Positions 58,101 through 64,000 of a stretch of 64,000 nucleotides of DNA are shown here, in pieces. Position numbers and translations under genes: made by a program. This DNA comes from Chthoniobacteraceae bacterium (lineage in GTDB: Bacteria; Verrucomicrobiota; Verrucomicrobiia; Chthoniobacterales; Chthoniobacteraceae), in assembly GCA_028293625.1 (NCBI GenBank), contig JAQGOL010000011.1, positions 179,677 to 243,676 of the forward strand, in the 5' to 3' direction. Each line of letters begins with the position of its first letter. Position 1 is the first letter of the stretch. The notes under the pieces are model-generated. The model made no database searches. It had not been told where the DNA came from and saw only the letters and a list, made by a program, of their open reading frames with translations.

Positions 58101-58339
58101 AGTTCCAGGTTCCCATACCAGGCCAATGGATTAAGCACCCGCTCCATGCGCCGCCCCAGCCAGATGCTCCCCAAACCGAGCCCGCCCATAAAGATTCCCA
58201 ACACCGCAGCGGAGGCCGCGGTTGAGGCGCCAAAAATCAGCCGGAACTCGCGCAACCAAACCGTTTGATAAATAAGAGCGCAAAAACCCGATACAAAGAG
58301 AAAGGCGGCAACGAGGGTTGAACGCGCGGAAGATTTCAT
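55178..58339 (-). CDS. MFS transporter-spermidine synthase fusion with C-terminal helical repeats
   Basis: The 1053-residue protein has an N-terminal membrane part of about 12-14 helices (1-460; FLFVSGFCALIYQTVWLREF, GIFMGGLGLGSIWLGRR). A spermidine-synthase-like domain follows (about 520-730; MVIGLGTGSTAGWLARTPEI, VDVVELEPAVLEISRRC, YDIIFSEPSNPYRAG). A helical, TPR-like tail of about 300 residues ends it (EALYARAFLMLDQKELAIIHFVKALELW, quoted in part as LDQKELAIIHFVKALEL). Such fusions are common in Verrucomicrobiota and Planctomycetes; what they make or move is unknown. Confidence 0.9.
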   Translation of the reverse strand: MKSSARSTLVAAFLFVSGFCALIYQTVWLREFRLIFGASTAASAAVLGIFMGGLGLGSIWLGRRMERVLNPLAWYGNLELLIALTAAATPGMLWLARQAYIGTGGSMVLGPGWAAVMRLVLASLVLIVPTVLMGGTLPAVARAATSGADDGRRTLAMLYGTNTMGAVTGALVSTFFLIEQFGNQKTLWIACGLNAMVALMARLTARTWPPEPVESKEPGESFPPASSSPVNSTFVLFAAGAVGFAFMLMELVWYRMLSPLLGGSSFTFGLILAVALFGIGLGGWLYSWGQIKRPTLMSFGWTCALEALFIAIPFALGDRLAHFALALRGLGELGFGAHILGWSLVTAIVILPAAIVAGYQFPMLIALLGSGREKVARQTGHAYAANTAGAIFGSLAGGFGLLPLLTGPGLWKGMVALLSLLALVPALSALRRREFSFIPVLALMAGGLAFFTQGPTAVWRHSGIGAGRAPSEKFTVNGLRDWSSKTRRTIVWEAEGVESSVALEAASGYAFVINGKVDGNIRADAGTQVMGGLLPCLLRPATKAMVIGLGTGSTAGWLARTPEIERVDVVELEPAVLEISRRCAPANGDVLKNPKIRLSFGDAREALLTTSERYDIIFSEPSNPYRAGVASLFTREFYKAASGCLSGSGIFAQWVQGYEIDGLAMQTAYATLGSVFEHVQTWQPQDGDFLLIASHQPISLDAATLRARIATEPYRSALQKTWNVNTLEGFLAHHTANDSLCRLVMASNAAPATDDRNSLEFGFARQVVTRSKTSEVNSEIYQMAVRHGWQHCAVSGAIDWEAVDRERENSFRGSIRDWAPRVAMADEDGLRWRALRSWQTANFSQHWHAHHYEPASYSELWMLGTALASTADPDCWRFVSQIYDVSPGEAEALYARAFLMLDQKELAIIHFVKALELWRNDPWPSMTVVNYVLNKCQELAISGDRATARMLYMVLREPLCVRLDDHARLEAAFKAAVAAAGGTLSDPLVQEAFAQFGSEVPWQKPMLVQRALMLHAINAPEAIEAALNLQAFRDAEPVAFGKGLPEPELQQAK

Positions 58340-58503
58340 GGAACTTCAATCCATAGCACTCCCCGTGCGGACTCGAGGCTAAAGCGCGAAGTGTCACTGC
58401 TTCACGGGCAAAAAAACAGATCTCAACCAACTGGCAGCCGACCGGAATTCCAAACCGCCGCAGCCGCTCTCCGGAATAATGATTAGGAAGCCTTGGAAAA
58501 GCT

Positions 58504-61197
58504 TCAGGCAGCATGGGCGCCGGATTTCGAGGAAGCCGATTCGAGCAATCTTGCGACGAGCGCCGTCCAACCAGTCTGATGGCTCGCACCCAAACCGCGT
58601 CCGGTCTCGCCATGGAAGTATTCATGGAAGAGCACAAGATCGCGCCAGCAGGGATCTTTCCATAAGCCGCGCGCTTCTCCAAAACACGGACGGATGCCAC
58701 TGTCGTTGGGAAGAAAAATAGACGACAGCCTCCGGGAAAGCTCATCGGCCACCTGCTGGAGGTTCATCATTTTTCCCGAACCTGTCGGGCATTCCACGAG
58801 CAGGTTTTCTCCGTAAAAGTGGTGGTATCGTTCAAGCGCTTCAATAATGAGATAGTTGATCGGAAACCAGACCGGGCCGCGCCAATTTGAGTTGCCTCCA
58901 AAAAGATGACTCTCGCCTTCTCCGGGCACGTAACTGACACGGTGCTCCTGACCGTCGGCACGAAAAATATAGGGATGCTCGCGATGCACGCGCGACACGG
59001 AGCGGATGCCGTAGGGCGAGAGAAACTCGGCTTCATCGAGCATATAACAGAGCACGCGTTTAAGCCTTTCCTCCGTTGGGATCGCCAGCATCCGGTGACA
59101 AAAATGCTTGCACGGTTCGCAGTAGGTAATGAGCGGTTTGAGGTCATCGCGATAATTCAGAAACCAATCCATCCGTTTCCTGAAGCCCGGCAGCCTCGCA
59201 ATCTGCGCGGTTTCAAAAACCTCCACCGCAATGAGCGGAATAAGCCCGACAAGCGAGCGTGTCCGCAACGGGATCGTGCGGGACTCGATTTTTAAACGGT
59301 CGTAATAAAAACCGTCCTGTTCGTCCCAGAGCCCTGTGCCGCCAACCGTGTTCATCGCGTCGGTGATGCCAATAAAATGCTCGAAAAACTTCGACGCCAT
59401 GTCCTCATAAACCGGGTCGTACTCGGCGAGTTCGAGCGCCATCGAGAGCAGGCTAAGACAATAAAATGCCATCCACGACGTGCCATCGGCCTGCTGCAGA
59501 CAGCCGCCCGTCGGCAACTCTTTTGAGCGGTCAAAAACGCCGATGTTGTCGAGGCCAAGGAAGCCGCCGGCAAAAAGATTGTTCCCTTCAAGATCCTTGC
59601 GGTTGACCCACCAGGTGAAATTAAGAAGGAGCTTCTGGAACACGCTCTCCAGAAAATGGGTGTCCCGCCCGCCGCGCGGACCGGTCATCTTGTAAACCCG
59701 CCATGCCGCCCACGCATGCACCGGCGGATTTACGTCGCTGAATGCAAACTCATAGGCGGGGATCTGCCCGTTTGGATGCATATACCATTCGCGCAGAAAG
59801 AGGATGAGTTGCTGCTTGGCGAAGTCGGGATCGATCCTTGCAAATGGGATCATGTGAAACGCGAGATCCCAAGCGGCAAACCACGGATATTCCCACTTGT
59901 CCGGCATCGAAATGATATCGCGGTTATAGAGATGAACCCATTCACGGTTGCGCCCATGCTCGCGGTCGGCCGGCGGAGATGGCTGGCCCGGATCGCCATC
60001 AAGCCACTCTTTGATGACGTATTGGTAAAACTGCTTGCTCCAAAGGAGTCCCGCATACGCCTGGCGGGCGACATTCCGCTGCTCGGGGGCGAGTTCGGCC
60101 GGAAGCGTGGCCGCATAAAATTCATCGGCCTCGGCGATTCGTTCGGCAAAAAGGGCGTCAAAATCGCCGAAGCCGGGTGCCGTTGAAAGTTCAGCGCCCG
60201 TGGCAATGCGCGGCTCTCGCAGACGCATTCGCAGTGTCAGGGAGCCGCGGGCGGGAATCTCCAACACGTAATGGGCCGCGCATTTTGTCCCGGTCCGCTG
60301 AGGATTTACCGCATCACCAGCATTGTGAATGAGAAGTTCGTGGAATCCATCCTTCAGATAAGCAGACGTGGCGGGCGTTCCAAAAAGACGGGCCGTGTTG
60401 GTTTCGTTCTCAGTAAAAAGAAACTCACAGCCGCTTTCGACCTCGAAGCGGAATGCGCCAAGTGTCGGATGGATCGCTTCAACCGCGGTCGCGCCTGCCG
60501 GCCTGATGGCCGGTTTGATCAACACCCCTTCATGGCGGTTGCGCCAGGCCCATGTATTGCGGAACCAAAGCGTCGGCAGTACGTCGATCGGCGCCGGCTC
60601 CGGCCCACGGTTGGCGATCGTGATCCGGATCAGAATATCGTCCGGCCCGGCTTTGGCATACTCGGCAAAAACATCAAAATAACGGTCCTCCGCAAACGCC
60701 CCGGTATCGGCAAGTTCAAATTCCGGCTCAGCAACTCCCCGGCGGCGGTTCTCCTCGATGAGCCGGGCGTACGGAAACTCGCACTGCGGATACTTGTAGA
60801 GCGCCTTGAGGTATGAATGGGTGGGCGTGGAATCGAGATAGAAATAACATTCCTTAACGTCCTCACCGTGGTTTCCCTCCGAGCCGGTCACGCCGAAAAG
60901 CCGCTCCTTGAGGATCGGGTCATGCCGATTCCAAAGCGCGATCGCAAAGCAGAGCCGGCACTCACGATCGGTAATGCCCAGCAGCCCGTCCTCGCCCCAG
61001 CGGTAAGCGCGGCTGCGCGCGTGGTCGTGAGGAAAATAATCCCAGCAATTTCCGTCCGCCGAATAATCCTCGCGCACGGTTGCCCACTGCCGTTCGGATA
61101 GATACGGCCCCCAGCGCTTCCAGTTCGCAGTGCGCGCGTGATCCGCGGCAAGACGCGCTCCTTCTGCCGTGGACGCCATTGGATCTGGTGCATTCAT
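58504..61197 (-). CDS. GH63-like glucosidase (MGH1-type glycoside hydrolase)
   Basis: The 897-residue protein has no signal peptide, so it acts in the cytoplasm. The sequence has the marks of the large GH63/mannosylglycerate-hydrolase-like glucosidases: [92 protein letters not shown], then EEDGFYYD-like [11 protein letters not shown] and [15 protein letters not shown] near the C-terminus. Acidic catalytic residues are expected in the DVNPP and WDEQDGF segments. AAGGAG nine bases before ATG 61197 supports the start. The substrate is probably a small alpha-glucoside or compatible solute. Confidence 0.9.
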   Translation of the reverse strand: MNAPDPMASTAEGARLAADHARTANWKRWGPYLSERQWATVREDYSADGNCWDYFPHDHARSRAYRWGEDGLLGITDRECRLCFAIALWNRHDPILKERLFGVTGSEGNHGEDVKECYFYLDSTPTHSYLKALYKYPQCEFPYARLIEENRRRGVAEPEFELADTGAFAEDRYFDVFAEYAKAGPDDILIRITIANRGPEPAPIDVLPTLWFRNTWAWRNRHEGVLIKPAIRPAGATAVEAIHPTLGAFRFEVESGCEFLFTENETNTARLFGTPATSAYLKDGFHELLIHNAGDAVNPQRTGTKCAAHYVLEIPARGSLTLRMRLREPRIATGAELSTAPGFGDFDALFAERIAEADEFYAATLPAELAPEQRNVARQAYAGLLWSKQFYQYVIKEWLDGDPGQPSPPADREHGRNREWVHLYNRDIISMPDKWEYPWFAAWDLAFHMIPFARIDPDFAKQQLILFLREWYMHPNGQIPAYEFAFSDVNPPVHAWAAWRVYKMTGPRGGRDTHFLESVFQKLLLNFTWWVNRKDLEGNNLFAGGFLGLDNIGVFDRSKELPTGGCLQQADGTSWMAFYCLSLLSMALELAEYDPVYEDMASKFFEHFIGITDAMNTVGGTGLWDEQDGFYYDRLKIESRTIPLRTRSLVGLIPLIAVEVFETAQIARLPGFRKRMDWFLNYRDDLKPLITYCEPCKHFCHRMLAIPTEERLKRVLCYMLDEAEFLSPYGIRSVSRVHREHPYIFRADGQEHRVSYVPGEGESHLFGGNSNWRGPVWFPINYLIIEALERYHHFYGENLLVECPTGSGKMMNLQQVADELSRRLSSIFLPNDSGIRPCFGEARGLWKDPCWRDLVLFHEYFHGETGRGLGASHQTGWTALVARLLESASSKSGAHAA

Positions 61198-61554
61198 CCG
61201 TTCTCCTTGTTAAAGCGGCAGTTCCCTCCTTCCGCTGGCCGGACGGTGCATCGCGCGCTTTCCTACTAAATCGGAATGCGGAAAGCGGGTGGAGCCATGC
61301 CGCTGACGCCAAGACGGGCAAGCTGCTCGCGAGATCTCATTTTTTGTCTCTGTCATTTAAGCCCATTCGTGTCTATTCGCGGTTACCTCCTGCTTGAGCG
61401 GCTTGCAGCGTGCATTCGCGGTGGCTTTCTCGGTCAGGGATAGTGGTTAAAATAAATCGAGGCAGAGGCGACCAAGTGCGCCTAAAGATACGAATCGAAG
61501 CACTCGTTCTGCGTTTTCACCCCTTCCCAGAGCTGGAGCCACGAGCCACACCCC
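61198..61554. other. 357-bp intergenic region with ATTCGTG-type short repeats
   Basis: No gene is seen. It carries the promoter regions of two divergent genes: AAGGAG for the glucosidase at 61204-61210 and no clear site for the poly-HAMP gene. CATTCGTGT and CTATTCGCGGT stand side by side at 61364-61383, and ATTCGCGGT recurs at 61414-61422. They look like a degenerate interspersed repeat rather than a regulator site. Confidence 0.4.
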
Positions 61555-64000
61555 ATGAAAAACGACCCTTCCGAAGAGCCTGTTTCATCCGCAAAAAAGT
61601 CGCCTCGCCAGAACGAGACATTTGATTTGAAGACGATGTATAGCGCCTTGACCGCCTTTAAACGGGGCGATTTCTCCGTGCGCCTGCCCGATGATTGGTC
61701 AGACATGGCTGGCAAAGTCGCCGACGTCTTTAATGAAGTGATAGCCACCAATGAACGCATGGCCCTGGAACTTGAGCGAGTCGGCCGCGTCGTCGGAAAA
61801 GAAGGGCGCATCAAACAGCGCGCGAGCCTGGGCGATGTGGCGGGACGCTGGGGGGAATCGATCGGCGCGGTCAATGAGTTGATCGGCGATCTGGTGCAGC
61901 CGACAAGCGAAATGGCGCGCGTGATCGGTGCGGTGGCAAAGGGCGATCTGGCGCAGACAATGACGATCGATATCGAGGGGCGTCCGCTTAAAGGGGAATT
62001 CATGCGGACGGCGACGACCGTCAACACAATGGTCACGCAGCTTGGCGCGTTTGCATCCGAGGTCACCCGCGTGGCCCGCGAGGTCGGCACGGAAGGAAAG
62101 CTTGGCGGCCAGGCCCAGGTCAAAGGGGTGGCGGGCACCTGGAAAGATCTGACCGACAACGTCAATCTGATGGCCGGCAATCTGACCGCGCAGGTCCGTA
62201 ATATCGCAACCGTCACCACGGCGGTCGCCAATGGCGATCTGACAAAAAAAATCACCGTTGACGTCAAAGGCGAGTTTTTGGAACTCAAAGACACGGTCAA
62301 CGTCATGGTCGATCAGCTCCGCTCGTTTGCCTCGGAGGTAACCCGGGTGGCGCGCGAGGTCGGCTCCGAAGGAATCCTGGGCGGCCAGGCACGGGTCGAA
62401 GGCGTTTCGGGCACCTGGAAGGATCTGACCGATTCGGTAAATTTCATGGCGCGAAACCTCACGGCGCAGGTTCGCAACATTGCGGGAGTGACCACGGCGG
62501 TTGCAAACGGCGATCTTTCCAAAAAAATCACGGTCGACGTAAAGGGCGAGATTCTGGAGCTCAAGAACACGATCAACACGATGGTCGATCAGCTCGGCTC
62601 ATTTGCCTCGGAAGTGACCCGCGTGGCACGCGAGGTCGGCACGGAAGGAAAACTGGGCGGCCAGGCGGATGTCAAAGGGGTGGCGGGCACCTGGAAAGAT
62701 CTGACCGATTCGGTGAACTCGATGGCGGGCAATCTGACCGGCCAGGTGCGTAACATCGCCGAAGTGACCACGGCGGTGGCAAACGGCGATCTTTCCAAAA
62801 AAATCACGGTCGACGTGCGCGGGGAAATCCTGGAGCTCAAAGATACCATCAACACGATGGTCGATCAGCTTCGGTCGTTTGCCTCGGAGGTGACGCGGGT
62901 AGCGCGCGAGGTCGGCACGGAAGGAAAATTGGGCGGCCAGGCCGACGTGCGCGGGGTCGCCGGAACGTGGAAGGATCTCACCGATAACGTGAACATGATG
63001 GCCGGCAACCTGACGGCCCAGGTTCGAAACATCGCCGCCGTGACAACGGCCATCGCCAACGGCGATCTTTCGCGGAAGATCACCGTCGACGTCAAAGGCG
63101 AGATCCTGGAGATGAAAAACACGCTCAACACGCTTGTGGATCAGCTCAGCTCGTTCGCTTCGGAAGTGACCCGTGTGGCACGCGAAGTCGGTTCCGAAGG
63201 CATTTTGGGCGGCCAGGCCGATGTGCGCGGCGTCTCGGGCACCTGGAAGGATCTGACTGATTCGGTGAATTTCATGGCCGGCAATCTGACGGCCCAGGTC
63301 CGCAACATCGCGCTCGTGACCACGGCGGTGGCAAACGGCGATCTTTCCAAAAAAATCACGGTCGACGTGAAGGGCGAAATCGCGGAGCTCAAAAACACCG
63401 TCAACACGATGGTCGATCAGCTGAGCTCGTTTGCCTCGGAAGTGACCCGTGTGGCACGGGAGGTCGGCAGTGAAGGAAAACTCGGCGGCCAGGCGGAGGT
63501 CAAAGGGGTTGGCGGCACTTGGAAAGATCTGACCGATTCGGTCAACTCGATGGCCGGCAATCTGACGGCGCAGGTCCGCAACATTGCCGACGTCACCACG
63601 GCGGTTGCGCGCGGCGATCTCTCCAAAAAAATCACCGTCGACGTGAAGGGTGAAATCCGGGAGCTCAAAGAGACGATCAACACCATGGTCGATCAGCTGA
63701 GCTCATTCGCGGCGGAGGTGACACGCGTGGCAAAAGAAGTGGGAACGGAAGGAAAACTTGGCGGCCAGGCCGATGTGCGCGGCGTAGCGGGAACCTGGAA
63801 GGATCTCACCGATTCGGTCAACTCGATGGCCGGCAATCTGACGGCGCAGGTCCGTAACATCGCCGACGTCACCACGGCGGTGGCAAACGGCGATCTTTCC
63901 AAAAAGATCACCGTCGACGTGAAAGGCGAAATTCTGGAGCTTAAGAACACCATCAACACGATGGTCGATCAGCTCAGCTCGTTTGCGGCGGAGGTGACGC
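61555..64000 (+). CDS. Poly-HAMP signalling protein, 3' end outside the window
   Basis: The frame is open from ATG 61555 to the window edge (815 codons, no stop). After a polar N-terminus and a partial HAMP-like segment ([17 protein letters not shown]) it is a row of 92-residue HAMP repeats: a diverged copy (61753-62028) and seven close copies with [29 protein letters not shown] and [20 protein letters not shown]. This is the architecture of group III (Nik1/Os-1-like) hybrid kinases of fungi and their bacterial relatives, where GAF, histidine kinase and receiver domains follow. Those later domains are expected beyond the window and were not seen. No membrane helix is visible. The reverse strand is also open here by codon bias only. 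Confidence 0.93.
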   Translation, partial: MKNDPSEEPVSSAKKSPRQNETFDLKTMYSALTAFKRGDFSVRLPDDWSDMAGKVADVFNEVIATNERMALELERVGRVVGKEGRIKQRASLGDVAGRWGESIGAVNELIGDLVQPTSEMARVIGAVAKGDLAQTMTIDIEGRPLKGEFMRTATTVNTMVTQLGAFASEVTRVAREVGTEGKLGGQAQVKGVAGTWKDLTDNVNLMAGNLTAQVRNIATVTTAVANGDLTKKITVDVKGEFLELKDTVNVMVDQLRSFASEVTRVAREVGSEGILGGQARVEGVSGTWKDLTDSVNFMARNLTAQVRNIAGVTTAVANGDLSKKITVDVKGEILELKNTINTMVDQLGSFASEVTRVAREVGTEGKLGGQADVKGVAGTWKDLTDSVNSMAGNLTGQVRNIAEVTTAVANGDLSKKITVDVRGEILELKDTINTMVDQLRSFASEVTRVAREVGTEGKLGGQADVRGVAGTWKDLTDNVNMMAGNLTAQVRNIAAVTTAIANGDLSRKITVDVKGEILEMKNTLNTLVDQLSSFASEVTRVAREVGSEGILGGQADVRGVSGTWKDLTDSVNFMAGNLTAQVRNIALVTTAVANGDLSKKITVDVKGEIAELKNTVNTMVDQLSSFASEVTRVAREVGSEGKLGGQAEVKGVGGTWKDLTDSVNSMAGNLTAQVRNIADVTTAVARGDLSKKITVDVKGEIRELKETINTMVDQLSSFAAEVTRVAKEVGTEGKLGGQADVRGVAGTWKDLTDSVNSMAGNLTAQVRNIADVTTAVANGDLSKKITVDVKGEILELKNTINTMVDQLSSFAAEVT
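61753..64000 (+). repeat. 276-bp tandem repeat array (HAMP units)
   Basis: Units begin at 61753 (diverged), 62029, 62305, 62581, 62857, 63133, 63409 and 63685, and a partial unit at 63961. The period is exactly 276 bp with no slippage. Close copies share long identical stretches at the DNA level, for example around GATCTTTCCAAAAAAATCAC, while the first is only protein-level similar. Protein classes alternate: GTEGKLGGQ in units 62029, 62581, 62857 and 63685, GSEGILGGQ in 62305 and 63133, GSEGKLGGQ in 63409. Confidence 0.95.

Noticed and set aside
62313..63959. Six 88-89 codon minus-strand frames spaced 276 bp
   Set aside because: Their spacing equals the HAMP repeat. They exist because each repeat unit lacks stop codons on the other strand; they are not a family of small genes.
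61753..64000. Regular repeats that could suggest a CRISPR array
   Set aside because: Units are 276 bp with no unique spacers and encode HAMP domains in frame.
1..64000. Mobile elements, integrases, tRNA or rRNA genes
   Set aside because: No transposase or integrase motifs, terminal repeats, tRNA TpsiC-loop patterns or rRNA segments were seen on either strand.

Overview
The window looks like a chromosomal segment of a Verrucomicrobiota-type bacterium (Spartobacteria/Chthoniobacter-like). This is inferred from the protein types, not from a marker RNA. The signs are a Lys-rich extended RpoD, bactofilin, an ECF sigma factor paired with a Ser/Thr kinase, many secreted enzymes of families such as DUF3472 and DUF4832-like, and moderately high GC (by eye in the high fifties). 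No rRNA, tRNA, CRISPR array, transposase or phage gene was found. Genes are densely packed on both strands.

Layout. 0-7 kb: an acyltransferase-3 membrane protein, then dnaG and rpoD, then a small membrane protein, a secreted charged protein and an ABC-2 type permease. 7-18.5 kb: an ECF sigma factor, a 1251-residue membrane protein that joins an anti-sigma-like N-terminus to a von Willebrand A domain, and a 2358-residue envelope protein built from two homologous halves around a block of membrane helices. This is the most unusual locus in the window. 18.5-28.3 kb: secreted or exported enzymes (sugar isomerase-like, two alpha/beta hydrolases, a C39-like cysteine peptidase candidate, a beta-propeller phosphoesterase) and a superfamily II helicase. 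28.4-31.5 kb: a Fur-family regulator (probably Zur) divergent from a ZnuD-like TonB-dependent receptor, with a 19-bp perfect inverted repeat and a second related palindrome between them. 31.5-39.8 kb: a secreted glycosidase-like protein, a Cys-containing orphan, bactofilin, an XRE-cupin regulator divergent from tdh, a secreted DUF3472 protein and kbl (threonine to glycine and acetyl-CoA), and a secreted cupin.

39.8-46.6 kb is a signalling block: a 1354-residue GAF/PAS hybrid histidine kinase, a Ser/Thr kinase and its upstream ECF sigma factor. 46.7-48.8 kb is an arsenic operon arsR-aquaporin-DUF6428-arsC with no efflux pump gene. 48.8-55 kb: YaeQ, a 65-residue conserved small protein, L-serine dehydratase overlapping a spermidine-synthase-like gene, a DUF4832-like secreted protein and a type I phosphodiesterase. 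55-61.2 kb: an MFS/spermidine synthase fusion and a GH63-like glucosidase. The window ends inside a poly-HAMP signalling protein whose DNA is a 276-bp tandem array.

Themes: trans-envelope signalling (two ECF systems, hybrid kinase, poly-HAMP), metal and metalloid homeostasis (Zur/ZnuD, ars), amino-acid catabolism (Tdh, Kbl, SdaA) and periplasmic or extracellular polysaccharide-related enzymes. Family assignments rest on motif recognition by eye; no database search was run.
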